Positions 36,141-47,412 of a stretch of 64,000 nt of DNA are shown here, in pieces. Origin of the DNA: Dryomyza anilis (Eukaryota; Arthropoda; Insecta; Diptera; Dryomyzidae). Each line of letters opens with the position of its first letter. The stretch's first letter is position 1. A program made the position numbers and the translations under genes. Below the pieces are notes generated by a model. That model worked only from the letters and a program-made list of their open reading frames with translations. It was not told the origin of the DNA and did no database searches. The stretch is taken from the NCBI GenBank assembly GCA_951804985.1, contig OX638131.1:4402001-4466000 (forward strand). Reading direction: 5' to 3'.

Positions 36141-37440
36141 AACAATTTGCACATGTAATCAAGAGTATTTACGTAAATTGCAATTCAATTTAATTAAACG
36201 TTCCTCTTTTGTAATTTATATGCATAATATTAATCTGCGAGGCATGCTTTATATGCGTCGAATTATGTACGATTTTCATGTGGCTCAATAAACGCAGTTT
36301 TCGCACCAGGCTTTCATACAAAAAATATGTAAATAAAATAAAAACCTGCAAAAGAGAAAGATAAATAAAAAAACAAGTTGGGGGGAATTCCGAAGCATTA
36401 ATGTATTTTCACAAGTAATCGAATAAGTAATTGAATATCACAACGTAGCTTGAGAGCAAAAAAGCAGCGACAAGGATGCCGGACATCCGACAACATATAA
36501 ACTACCGCGTAACGGGGAATTGAAATTGTAAAACCATGGACGCCATTTATCTGCGCGCTTTCAAAAGAAGCGTGTGTGGTGGGGTGGCGCGTTTGTGATT
36601 GGGCTGCATAATTAGTTTTGTGTTACATTGCAAATTGAACGTTGCCAGGACAAGAGCAACAACATGGTTAACTTTGTTAGTTTACAAGTGAAGCCTTCGC
36701 TCCGCACCGCCCGAACGACAGTTGTAAGTAAGGCACCACCGCAAATTGACGCTTTATTTGCACTATGTTGGCGTTGAGATTTATAAGGATTTACTGCACA
36801 AGGACAATTTGCGGCGCACTTGAGTGCGTCTCGTTTAATTTAGCAACTAGTCGGTAAATTGCATTGCAGTTCTTAGAATCGACTACTACAAAGTTTTAAG
36901 TAAAAATACGATTTTGAATTTCTGCTTTACTTTTTATTTAAATATTAAATGTAAGTTACAACAAATATTGCAGAAAACAGTAATTTTGAAAAAAAATGTT
37001 CACTCGAAATTTTTCACTTGAGTCAAGCTCGGTCTTTCCTTCCTTCTTCTTCAGGCATTATTGTGCTTCACTTCCGCCTTTTCTTCGTCCTCTTTTTAGC
37101 ATGTTTTTGTTTTTATTTCCTTTTTTTTAGTAAAAATGCAAATTAAAATTTTTATTTTTTCAAATTATTTTACATTTTGTGTTTATAAACATTACAACTA
37201 ATATTATACATGAATTTTTTAAAAATTCAAACAAATATATATTTTAAAGAAAATAACTTAAACTAAAAATGCATAAACAGTCCACAAAAATACGTTTTTT
37301 TTGTTTGTCTCTTTAACAATTACTTTTTAAAGACTTTCACTTTTATCTTTAAATGTTTGTCAGCTTTTGCTGCTTAGTGCTTCGCATTTGGCATTTTTGC
37401 TTTGGGCTGTACTTTGCTGGACCATCAGCAATATTCCTTC
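36141..37440. other. Region 3' of esc, no other gene seen
   Basis: No supported gene. A GC-richer stretch at about 36460-36740 has no open frame of interest. On the minus strand, AATAAA at 37151-37156 (plus-strand TTTATT) could serve as a polyadenylation signal for esc, about 290 bases after its stop. Confidence 0.4.
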
Positions 37441-37442
37441 GA

Positions 37443-38853
37443 TCAGGTCCTGCGATCCCAGCGCCAAATGGTACCATCATCGCAGACACCCACCAGCACA
37501 CTGGCGTCGCGCGAGATCGATGTCTGTCGCACCGCTGTCGTGCACTTCAGATTGTTCAGTGTGCTGGCGCGCGTCTGCTTCGGATCGCTGGCGTCCAGCT
37601 CCCAGACGAAAACCTTGCCCTGCTGATTGCCCAGCGCAATAACCTTGTGCCAGCGATTAAAATCGAAGCGCATGAACCAGATCTCACACTCTGTAAAGTC
37701 GAACTCATGTATAATTGTGCATGAGGAGTCATTCGGCTTGAGTTTTGTCTGATTCAGCTGCCCCGGCTTCCAGCAAACGATCGAATTCTCGCAGGACTTT
37801 GAGAGCACAAAGTCGCCGAACCACTGCACGCAGTCAACATAGTTGCGGTGTATGTCACGCGTTGAAAAATCAGGAAAGTGCTGCATAATAGTCGGAAATG
37901 GGCGGTTCGACTTGTCCGCCGCAAACGTATGCGACTTTTCGATCTTCGCAACAAAATCCTCAGTGTCAATGCGCCACAACTTCAGCGAGTGATCCATGCC
38001 ACTCGACATGATGCGTGTGCCGCGCATATCAAAGTCGATGCTTAGCACTTCATCGCGATGTCCCTCATTGCCACCAAAAATAGCAATGCAGACGTCGGAC
38101 TGCGTGTTCCATAGACGTAGCGCATGATCTTTGCTGGCCGAAAGCAGCAAATACGGTTGGCGCGGATGAAACTTTAGCTCGTTGATGGCCTGACCATGGC
38201 CGATGAGATTTTTAACCACCTCGTTGCGTTGTATGTCGATGATGCGGACCACACCACGAAAGCCGGCGGTTGCGAGTAGTGGCAGCGATGTTTTCGCATC
38301 GTAGGACCAGGCCACCGTGTAGAAGATTTCGTCGGGCTAAGCGAAAAATTTGTGATTCTAGTAAACCGAATATTTGTGGCGCTACTTACATCCGGATCAG
38401 CGTAGCAGAGCAACAGCTTAATGCCGCCATCGCGCGGACACTCGTAGACAGTACAGCGATTGGTGCCCGCCGTAGCAAATACCAGCGGTTGCTCCTTGCT
38501 GAGGCAGTGATTAAAGCAAACGCCAAATATGGCCTGTCCATGGTCTTCCTTCACATAGCAGCTGTACAGTACAGTGTTTAAATTAAAACCGCATTTTATA
38601 GCATGAAATAACAAAGACCTACTCAAATTTATAAGCCGGCCGCTGTTCTTTGGGTGCTTTTCTTCGCCTACCCCGTTTTGAGGCAGGCGACTTGCTGCGG
38701 GAGGTGGTGCTAGTGCTGATGCTCGCCGTTTCATCCTGTTTCAAAAACAATTTTATTTTTAATGTTTGAACTGCAACATTTTGCACTCACCGCGCCGGAT
38801 TCATCACTATGTTCGTCAATGTTGGAGTTTTTGTCTGATTTGGCTTTGGACAT
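37443..38853 (-). CDS. esc: Extra sexcombs (EED family), PRC2 WD40 subunit
   Basis: Four coding exons: 38853-38791, 38735-38623, 38561-38390 and 38336-37443. All introns are short (53-61 bp) with GTGAGT, GTAGGT or GTAAGT donors and CAG or TAG acceptors. Together they encode 413 residues, close to the Drosophila length. Residues 1-58 are Ser/Asp-rich with a basic patch (KRGRRRK) that may be a nuclear signal. From about residue 59 ([17 protein letters not shown]) a seven-bladed WD40 propeller follows, with clear blades at [46 protein letters not shown] and [13 protein letters not shown]. In this family the protein is the non-catalytic core of Polycomb repressive complex 2. It binds E(z) and reads H3K27 methylation to maintain silencing of Hox genes. 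The reading frame is intact. The start is the first ATG, at 38853, preceded by GCCAAG. Confidence 0.97.
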
Positions 38854-40270
38854 CTTGGCGGCGTTATACTTTTTAAAGAATTTTCACTTTTTTTTTGTTA
38901 CTTTTATTCACATAAAATTAAAATTATTTACACTGCACTTTTCTCATGGCATTAAATTATTTGCTGTTTTGTGTTTTGGCGGCATTTTTGTTGTACCGAA
39001 CTGTCAAAACACGAAGCACTTCATTAGCGACAGCAAGCGTGCACACGATCGTGTTATCGGCCGCGAGTGCGTTCAGTATGCGTAATTTCACAGGGTGAAC
39101 CATATAAATAAAACATAAAATTTAAAGTACTAAAATTTGCCAAATATAGTTATTTTTCATGTTTTAAAGAATTTTGTTCTTGAGACGATTTATTTGCAAA
39201 ACATTATATTTTTATAGCGAATAAAGAATACGTCATTGTAGAAGAAAAATTCAGCTAATATCAATATAAACAATATCAACGATAATGTTTTCATAAAAAT
39301 GTATTTGGTCAGTTTCTCCTATACAATGATGATATATTAATAATTTAAAATAGTCAAATATATCTTTTCAATTGCAATGCTGTAAGTATTTTTGCGAAAT
39401 TTTAGAACTAAATTATCGGTTTTCAACAGTTCGCATTTGGTAATCTGTAATGTCGAACATTTATCGAATAATTATTTGCTGTCATCATTATATCAATATA
39501 TTTTAACTAGAAAACAATCGTATGGTTCACACATTTGTTTCTGTGAATAGAAAAAAAAAACATCTAAAATATTATCTGTCCTTGGCGCATATTTAATTTT
39601 GTAAAAGCTATAAAAATATTTATTTAAGCCGTTTCTATACGATAACATTTTTAAATTATTTATATTTACTTAATATCAACAGTAAAACTGACATTAATCC
39701 ATTTTTCGGCGGATTATTTGGATATATTTTAATACATATTTTTACAGATTTTTATACACGCTGTTTTATCATGCAGAATAAACATATAATTAATGAAATA
39801 ATTAATTGTTATACGATATACAAAATTAAAATAAAAAAAAAACAACAACAAATTGCAATTTTTGGTTGCAATTTTAAATTAACTACATTTACATATACCT
39901 GAAAAAGAACATGACACAAATCATCAACAGAAACAAACCGCAAAAATCGTTCAATTATATTACATTTATATTTATAATTCATCTATAAAGCAAACAGATT
40001 TATACAATATCAGGTAGAAGATATTAGCAGAATCGTGTGTTGGAGGGCATAGATTGCTATATACAATAGGTAGTATTTCAGAAGAGAGACAGAGATAGTG
40101 GTAAAGTGTTAAAGTTAGAAGACAGGTCATTGTTCATAGATATTTACAGAGACAGATGAGTGTACAAGAATCAGTGTTTTTTTTATATACAATTATATAA
40201 CTCGTTGTTATATAAAATTAAAATATAACTCGTTGTTGTAAATTAAAATGAAAAACAATAAATTAAGCAT
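38854..40270. other. Sequence 5' of esc, no other gene seen
   Basis: This holds the esc 5' leader and presumably its promoter, which should lie just upstream of 38880 on the minus strand. No TATA box is obvious. The rest to 40270 is AT-rich without recognised genes. Confidence 0.45.
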
Positions 40271-40316
40271 TTTCTATATAGAAACAAAACAAAAGAACAG
40301 ATTTGAAAAACTGTAC

Positions 40317-40853
40317 GTTTTATTCGTCGACATGGATCTCGCCCAGACTGGAGTACGCAGACGTTTTTGTCTCTGTATGCTTGCCTTATTGCTATTATTA
40401 CTACTACTGTCAACATTTTGTGTGATGCCACTGCCACCTTCACTGCTACCAGCAGCATTTTTACTTGTGTCGGTAGCAGCAACAGCAGCAGTGGAGGTAG
40501 CAATATCTGTGTCAGTTGTCAATGTGTTGACGGCGTCACTGCCGACACTCACATCTGTTGCACCATCTGTGGCGGTTGTTGTAACCGACTCAGCGTCAGT
40601 TGTCAAAGCAATACCTTTGACACGACAACATTCTATGCTCGTCGCTTGATTGTGTGACGCCATGTTGCTAGTTAACTGTTGCTGGTTGTCGTGCTGTAAG
40701 CTGCAACTGCTATTTGCATTATTATTGTTTTGTACATTTGAGCTGCTGCTACTACTGGAATTATGTTGATCATGACTATGTTGGCTACAGTTGAGATTTT
40801 TACAATTACCATTACAACGTTCGGAGATTTTGTCGTTACTAACATCTGGTGGG
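40317..40853 (-). CDS. Pde1c: PDE1 gene exon, Ser/Asn/Thr-rich linker
   Basis: The acceptor TAG at 40854-40856 joins in phase with the donor of the exon at 42940-43002. The exon encodes about 179 low-complexity residues: a Cys/His/Asn-rich start (ISERCNGNCKNLNCSQH), a Ser run, Asn/Gln-rich parts, a Thr/Ala-rich middle and a basic end (QRQKRLRTPVWARSMSTNK). A weak donor (AAC|GTACAG) would end it at 40317. Otherwise the frame continues for 14 hydrophobic codons to a TGA at 40274-40276 and could be a terminal exon. No PDE domain lies within it. The five exons from 49594 down to here all agree in phase, which is the main support for assigning it to the PDE1 gene. Which end is used cannot be settled from the sequence. 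Confidence 0.65.
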
Positions 40854-40861
40854 CTATTGTC

Positions 40862-42930
40862 AAATTTTTATATTAAAATTGTATTTTATTGAGTGTGTTT
40901 TTTGTTTGGCAGTTAGCAGTGAATAATAGCAATTTGCAATTGCGAAGAGACATTTTTGACGTTGGACGCAGAAGATTTATACAATTGGTTTTTACAATTT
41001 ATTAAATGTATTCAGAGAGAGAGCAGAAAAAAGAAGAGAAATAATGTTATGAGTATCATAAATTATATAATATACCATACAAATAATATTAGTTTGCTGA
41101 AAAATTATTATTTTTATAGTTATTACAGCATTCAACGCAATTGCGTCGAATGTCAATAACAAAGTGCACATTGTGCAATGCAACTCTGCTGCAGTGTTGC
41201 ATTTTTAATGCGCAATTCCCTAAATTACGTTTTTAAACAAGTGCCATTAATTAAAAGACGACCTTGAATTCATACACTTCTATTGTAAATTACCTGACGT
41301 CGACAAAATAATAAAATTAACTAAAAACTAAAAGTTGCGCTCTCTAAACAAAATCCAATTGTGCGCATAGTTGGCAAAAACAAATACATTTTTCATTTCA
41401 TACACTTCAGCAATATAACTAACATATTATGTTATTGCATTTTTTATGCGGTTTTTCAGTCATTTGCTATATATTTGCTGCAATTAATCAAGCTTCTGCC
41501 CTGCCATACACATGAGAGCACAGGGTTGCAAGTGCACTCTAGGGGCACTCGCAAACAGCACCGGCAGGATCAAAACATCGTACAATGTACGAACAACATG
41601 TAATTGCTGGGTTGCACAAACAAACACTGTGTTACCACGTCGTCGTCGTCATCGTTCCGCCCACATGTTGTACGTACATTGGGAGATGTCTGTGCAAAAA
41701 CATGCAGATGCTTTTTTGCCCTTCGGCTGCAGTTGTTAGTTTAATTTTTCTGCCACATTCAGTTTTTATTCCTGTTTTTGTTTGCTAAACTACAAACACA
41801 ACTCATAGTTGAGCAACTTTGTTAGGTTATTTAACATGGTATATTTACTTTTTAATAATAAAAAAAAAAAACAAAAAGTTTTGAACATCATACATTACAC
41901 GCTGACTAAACCTAAGCTAAAAATGTCATATGCTAAAAATATTGTTTCAGTTTTGTTAACTATGTTGATGAAAGTTGAAATAAACCAGAGCTCGTAAATA
42001 AAAAATGTTCGCAAATGATAAAATTAAAAATGTTCTTTACAAAATGTAGTGATTTTTGAAATTTAAAATTACAGCATAGTTTAAGTTAAAATGTTAAGCA
42101 ATGTATTTGAGGAATATAGTAAGGCTGAATTTTTAATTTAGAAGTAATGTATTGCTCAAATAAGTTGAGAAGAATTCTTAAACAGATTTTAAAAGAAGCT
42201 TAAAGGCGAGTATGTCTAAATTGAAGTCACTTTTCTAAATGTTCAGTGAAAATTTGTTGAACAGCAAAAACTGTATTACAGACAAATTTCAACAATTTAG
42301 TTTAGTCTTCAAATTTAGACAAACTCGCACTCTCAGTACTATGTAATATTATAAGTATTTAAAGAAGAGACTGAAATTGTTCATAAATTGAAAATTCGTT
42401 AGAAAATACTTTCATATAGAAAAAATCCACATATAAAATGAGTGTTAATCGCAAAAACCGATTTCAGGCGTTATGCGAATTAATAATTAAATAAAAATAA
42501 AACTAATTAACACATATATTTTATTTTTAATTACTAAAAGTTTCATACACTACCAACTGCGACACAATTAGAGCTCAGAAATACAAAATACATTTATCGA
42601 CTAACTTCTTATCCGATGGCTAGAAAATATTTATTTGAAATATGATGCTGATATAGACAACGATATATGTAGTAATTGAGAAATTCCTAGATTTTTATGC
42701 AATACGTTATCATTAATGAAATGTTGTGCAATACTTAGAACCAATAATAAATGACTACGATGTTGATTGAAATGATATTTGAGATGAAAGTGGTCACAGA
42801 AAAAAAAAACAGAAAACTGAGTTTAGCTGACTGAATGCGGGACAAACAGTAGCGAAAGATGCCAAGCAAGCAAAAAAAATAACGAATAAATATAAAAAAT
42901 ATAAAAAAGAAAGTAAATTGCTGTAAACTA
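40862..42930. other. Intron-like, AT-rich DNA
   Basis: Lies between two in-phase PDE1 exons, so it is read as intron. At about 42205-42335 there is a diverged inverted-repeat element (GCGAGTATGTCTAAATT ... AATTTAGACAAACTCGC) related to the family clustered at 47-59 kb. The plus-strand frames at 41361-41788 overlap each other and show no family. Confidence 0.5.
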
Positions 42931-42939
42931 CGGACTTAC

Positions 42940-43002
42940 TCTTCACGGTCAACCGATGAGGACGAACTATGCCTCAATTTGGCATGACTGTTGGTGGGGC
43001 TT
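42940..43002 (-). CDS. Pde1c: PDE1 gene micro-exon (63 bp)
   Basis: A short exon bounded by TTCTTGCAG and GTAAGT. It encodes SPTNSHAKLRHSSSSVDRE plus partial codons at each end, a Ser-rich stretch of the kind often phosphorylated. Its phase fits both the exon at 43650-43763 (completing a Lys codon) and the one at 40317-40853. In vertebrate PDE1 the residues after the Asp-Glu ending of the preceding exon lead straight into the catalytic region, so this exon is an insertion at that point. It may be alternatively spliced, since its 63-bp length keeps the frame when it is skipped. Confidence 0.75.
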
Positions 43003-43009
43003 CTGCAAG

Positions 43010-43640
43010 AATTTACACCAAATAAAATAAATGTAAAAAACAACATGAAATTAAAACCAACAAAGACGAAAACTTAAATATGCATTGAGTGGCAACAAAG
43101 CAACATAATTCTGATGTGACAATGTGAGAGTGAAACAAAAGAATAACACACACAAAATTATGAATAGCACAGTTGATAGTTTTGTGCAGTGAAAAACACA
43201 TGAGAGAGATGAACAACGTGAAAGAAAAACATTTATAATTTTTATGAAATTTGGTATAATTATGTAATTTTATATCATGTGAGTGATTTAAGTATATATT
43301 AAAAAATAAAAACTAAGAGATGGCAACACTGCGTTTGTTAAAGATACTGCTACGAATTTGACAAGCGCTGCTTTATCGACGCAAGGCTGCTGCTACTAGG
43401 GCGCGTTTTAAAAGCATCAACTAAATCTCACCATTTTGCGGCCGAATTCCAATTTTTCATTTGCTTAGTTTAAATTAATTTAATATATTTGGATTTTATC
43501 ACAATTTTCTTTTTTTATTATGGTACAGATACTATTAGAGCCTAACGTAGCGCACGCTACACTAAGTTAGTAGCGGCTATTGTGAGTTTGGAATTGTGAG
43601 AGGGGCGCAGGTTATTAGTGGGCATGATTGCCGCAAACAC
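43010..43640. other. Intron between PDE1 exons
   Basis: AT-rich sequence with intact splice sites at each end. The frame at 43013-43216 is not supported. A GC-richer patch at 43320-43410 has no open frame of interest. Confidence 0.55.
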
Positions 43641-43649
43641 AGTACTTAC

Positions 43650-43763
43650 TTGGCCTCATCGATGAAGACTGCCTCGAGAACGCGCGCCGCATAGTGCAGA
43701 TTCTTCTGCAGTATTTCGGCGGATATCTCGCCGGTATTGAGCAGGCGCAACAGACAGCGTAGT
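43650..43763 (-). CDS. Pde1c: PDE1 N-terminal domain exon (calcium/calmodulin-dependent phosphodiesterase)
   Basis: This is the diagnostic exon. It encodes LRCLLRLLNTGEISAEILQKN..YAARVLEAVFIDEA, the conserved N-terminal region (PDE1_N) next to the calmodulin-binding segment of PDE1 enzymes. Family members hydrolyse cAMP and cGMP in the cytoplasm and are activated by calcium/calmodulin. Donor GTAAGT at 43644-43649 and acceptor TAG at 43764-43766 are clean, and the phase agrees with exons on both sides. The segment 'RLRCLLRLL' starts with the codon completed by the previous exon. The assignment to the Pde1c orthologue also rests on the neighbouring esc gene, as in Drosophila (from memory). Confidence 0.9.
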
Positions 43764-43824
43764 CTATAAAAAAAGGGAATTTCGATAAAAAGAAATATTT
43801 ATGGATTACTGCAGAAGTGCTTAC

Positions 43825-44452
43825 CTGACGGCCGCCTTGTCACATGCGTCCGGTGTATCGACAGCTGGTAGATTTTCCGTTGCCAAATCGACCGTTGTTA
43901 CCGACGAGACCGTGGCCGCCGAGGTTGGCGTTAGTGGCGCATTTTCATCGCTGCCGATGCCCGCGTTTAGCGCGTCGACTTCACTCGCAGCCGCTGCTGC
44001 GGTGGCTTCACCCTCGTTGGTTGCGGTCGTCGGTGACATGTTGTCGACGTTAGTGCTGCTGCTGTTGTTGGTGGCGATGTTGCTACTGTTGTTGTGGGAT
44101 TGGGATGGAGCTGTTGTTGCGTTGGAGACTGTTTGCATGCTTAGCGTATATTGCAATGGTTGATGTTGTTGCTGTTGTTTTGTGGTGCAACAGAAATTGG
44201 CGCTGGAGGCGAAACAGGTGGAGTTGGATGTTGTTGATGCCTCAGCCGAGTGACTGCTGTTGCCACTGTTCTGCTGCGTGCGATTGTCGTATGAAGTGCT
44301 TGTTGCTGCGGCGGCTGCTGCAGCTGACAGCTGGCTCTGAAAAGCAGCAGCTGTTGCCGGAGTCGAGGGCGAGATCAGCGTCTGTTGTGCGTCGAGTTGT
44401 GTGAAACTCTTGCGGCTGTTTGAGCGACGTACGATGGTCAGAGAGCCGTGTC
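43825..44452 (-). CDS. Pde1c: PDE1 gene exon, low-complexity N-terminal region
   Basis: Bounded by TTATTTTCAG and CAG|GTAAGC, 628 bp, with phases fitting the exons before and after. It begins RHGSLTIVRRSNSRKSFTQL, a basic, Ser-rich segment with several possible phosphorylation sites. About 170 residues of Ala-, Ser/Thr-, Gln- and Asn-rich low-complexity sequence follow, and it ends with an Ala/Thr-rich part running into the PDE1_N exon. It contains no catalytic residues. Such long variable N-terminal regions are typical of fly PDE isoforms. Opposite-strand frames here come from the GCN-type codons. Confidence 0.8.
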
Positions 44453-44524
44453 CTGAAAATAACACATTTTATATAATTAAATTGAAGTATAATGAAGGAC
44501 ATTATATGGAATATTTATTATACA

Positions 44525-44800
44525 TTCAGAGAAAAAATTTATTTTTTAGTAAAAAATTAATTTTAAATTGAATTTTTAGTGAAACAGTTAATTTTTATGA
44601 AAATTTGAATTTTTAGTAAACAATTTTATTTTTAGTTGAAAAATAACTTTTTGTTGAAAATTTTAATTATTTGTAAAAATTTAATTTTTAGTGAAAAATG
44701 TTATTTGAATTGAAAATTTTATTTTGAGGAAAAAAAATTAGTTAAAATTTTTTTTTTTTTTTTGTAAAAATTGAATTTTTAGTTAAAAATATATAAGTAA
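44525..44800. repeat. Palindromic minisatellite, array 3 (degenerate)
   Basis: About twelve diverged copies of TTTTTAGTGAAAAATTAA, the same unit as at 10.6 and 22.9 kb in the reverse orientation. It lies in the PDE1 intron, beginning about 75 bases upstream of the acceptor of the exon at 43825-44452. Confidence 0.8.
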
Positions 44801-46080
44801 TTGTTTTTTTTATGAACAATTCATTTCTAGTTTCATTTAATATTTTAAGGTACCAACATCATTTTTATTGAAAAAAATGATTTCCTTCAAAAAAAACCAG
44901 AAAAAAAAAATACAAATTTAGACAATCATTCCACAAAAACCCTCAACATGCGCAGCACTCATACGCCACTCGGTACTTTAACCCCTTAAACCCCCTGAAG
45001 CATATTTAGGTTGCAGCCAACAACCTGCTTTAACTTGAGTTTTGCTACATCTTCATTCTAATCTTCATCCTTCCTCTTGTTTGTGTCATCCTTAAGCATC
45101 ATGCTCAACAATGAAAGAAATCGCAATTTTTCTGTGAACAGACGACACAAGGAGCTCTAACGAGAAGTTGCTGCCCCTACTTTAGCCTCTGACGCTGCTT
45201 CTGCTACAATTGACAGCGACTTCTAAGCTGCCGGGCAGATGTATTTGTATTTCTGATTGTGTGTGAGTATTTTTGTGTGTGTGTGTGGCGCATTGATTTC
45301 TCGCATGCCAACTAATAAATCTCGGTACCTAGGAGACAGCTTTATGTCTAAATAAAATAAAATAAAATCCGTCTAAGAAAACAGCTAAAATAAAAAAGCG
45401 TAAAATTGGCACACATAAAAAAATACGTTAAATAAATAAAGAGTTACAATAACGCATAAAATAAACATAAATTGTATTGGTTATTATGATGACATTTAAT
45501 GCAAATATCAATTGACGAGCTTACGAAATAAATATAAACTGAGATATAAAAAAATTATGGACTTGTCTTTATTGTCGCGTATAAAAAGACATATTCCGGC
45601 ACGTTCCAACTACCGTTCGAAATCGTATTTGGGGGTGTGTGCGAGTTTGTCTAATTTGGAAGACCAAACTAAATTTGTTGATAATGCAGTGTTTCTATTT
45701 ATAAAATTTTCGAGCAATCTGAATTGCAAAATTAAATGATAGCAAAAATATATTTGATTATTCGAATTACTATCGATTTTACAAATTACCGATTACCAAA
45801 TACTGAATTTTGCGACTGTACGTCCTTCGTGGCTGGGTGCCAGATGTTTCCGTCTGGTCGGCGATGCCACCGGTTTTTACAATATTCACGTTTGTCAATC
45901 AAATTCATAGCATTCAAGTTTTTTGGAATGCTATCAATTTGAATTTTAGAACATGTCCAATTCTAAAAATATTCAACATTATGGATCTAAAGAGTAATTG
46001 ACTAAATTGTCACTAATATATGTGGATAAAGCAGACTTTATGAGTTCAATGTGAACTGCTTTATTTATATTAGGAAATTG
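44801..46080. other. Intron-like DNA
   Basis: No gene. The frames at 45512-45739 and 45736-45942 sit in what looks like a diverged relative of the GGGTGTGTGCGA element family (GGGGGTGTGTGCGAGTTTG at about 45630, TTGTTGATAATGCAGTG nearby) and are not coding. Confidence 0.5.
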
Positions 46081-46083
46081 ACT

Positions 46084-46440
46084 AAGGGTCTGTGCGAATA
46101 TAGACTAATTGACGTAATTATGGCTAATATCGATAAAGCAGTGTGATTTTTGTATGCCTAATGTGTACTTTTTTATCGATGTCCGAACGGATTATCATAT
46201 GCATTTTTGCCGTCATCCTCTTGAGTTCAATTTAGTAGTATGCTCGAAAACACTGTATTACCGACAAAATTTAGTTTATGCTGTTATTACACTGGCTTTA
46301 AAAAAGTATTCGAATTGACTAGTATTGTGTGAATGAAATAGCGATTGAGAGAAATGTATAAACATTTTTACTTTCGAGCATAATATATTTGTCTTCTTTT
46401 ATTCCAACTTAATATTAGCCTTTATTCGCACAGGCCTTAA
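46084..46440. mobile_element. Miniature inverted-repeat element, GGGTCTGTGCGAATA family
   Basis: The left end AAGGGTCTGTGCGAATATAG at about 46084 is matched in reverse by TTATTCGCACAGGCCTTA at about 46421-46440. Inside, TATCGATAAAGCAGTGT and a run of degenerate sequence occur. A shorter relative lies at about 52400-52491 (GGACCTGTGCGAATAAAG ... CTTTATTCGCACAGCACC). No coding capacity. Confidence 0.65.
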
Positions 46441-47020
46441 ATTTTTGCTCCATTCTGGCATGTTTCAATTGAGATAAAAAAAATTAAAGTTAAAATTATG
46501 ATTTATCTTGAATTCAACTTTTTCATGTCTAATCAAATTCAAATCGATTTTTTAAAATATGGAAGAACTCATTTCGAAATTTAGATAGAATATGAAATAT
46601 AGAATATGCAAATTTATAATTGAATTTTTTCGTTGTTTTGTGTAGAATTTAAGATCGATTAATATAAACTAGCAACAAAAATAGTCGAATGCAACTTTTT
46701 AAAATATCCAGTATACATGTCGTACTATGTAACATTGTGCTGTACGATGATGGTAGAAACTGCTATATCGATCTCTTTCAACAATTTAGAAAAAGTTAAA
46801 AATTTAATCGAATTCGCACAAACGATAAATAAAAGAAAATCTTGGTTATATGCATTCCACCTCATCGTTTTCACTCTTCAACGTCGATATTAGGAACATT
46901 ATTTTATTGAGAAATGTTATATTTTATTGCTTTATCACGAATATTAGAAACCAATTTTGGACATGAATTATTTAATCCAATGCTTTGGTATTAAGAGTTT
47001 TGCGAGTTCGATTGCTGACT

Positions 47021-47412
47021 AAGGGTGTGTGCGAGTTCGACTAATTGGGGACTAAAGTAAATTGAACGGGTTTTCATTCGATCGCTATTCGGTAACCGAT
47101 AATTGTTAAAGTCCCTAATAAATCGATTATCATATGTATGTTTGCTGTTTTCCAATTTAGTTCTATAGTTTCTTCGAAAATGTTCTAAATTTAAAACTAA
47201 ACGCTGCATTACCGACAAAATTTAGCAATTTAGTCAAACACACACACATCCTAAATTGTACGGGATTTCATACGGTAATTGCTAAAGTCCGTAATAACTC
47301 GATTATAATAAGTCTGTTTGCTGCTCGAAAATTGTCTGAATTGAATTAGTAAAATCTGCATTACCGACAAAAATTTAAATTAGTCAGCAATTAAGTCTTA
47401 CTCACACACATA
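47021..47412. mobile_element. GGGTGTGTGCGA-family elements (one full, one partial)
   Basis: The first copy (47021-47251) runs from AAGGGTGTGTGCGAGTTCGA to an inverted right end (TAGTCAAACACACACACATCCT). Directly after it follows a partial second copy to about 47412 that lacks the left end. Shared inner words are CGGTAACCGATAATTG, CTGCATTACCGACAAAATTTA and ATCGATTATCATATG. They carry no coding sequence. Confidence 0.8.

Noticed and set aside
37353..37724. Plus-strand frames opposite esc
   Set aside because: They are shadows of the conserved esc coding exon on the other strand.
40248..40657. Plus-strand frames over the 40.3-40.85 kb exon
   Set aside because: Hydrophobic products are complements of the Ser/Thr/Gln-rich minus-strand exon.
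41361..41788. Overlapping plus-strand frames in the PDE1 intron
   Set aside because: Several frames are open at once, none with a family or splice sites.
43801..44404. Plus-strand frames opposite the PDE1 low-complexity exon
   Set aside because: Ala/Val/Leu-rich products mirror GCN and CAG codons of the minus strand, whose splice sites and phase fit.
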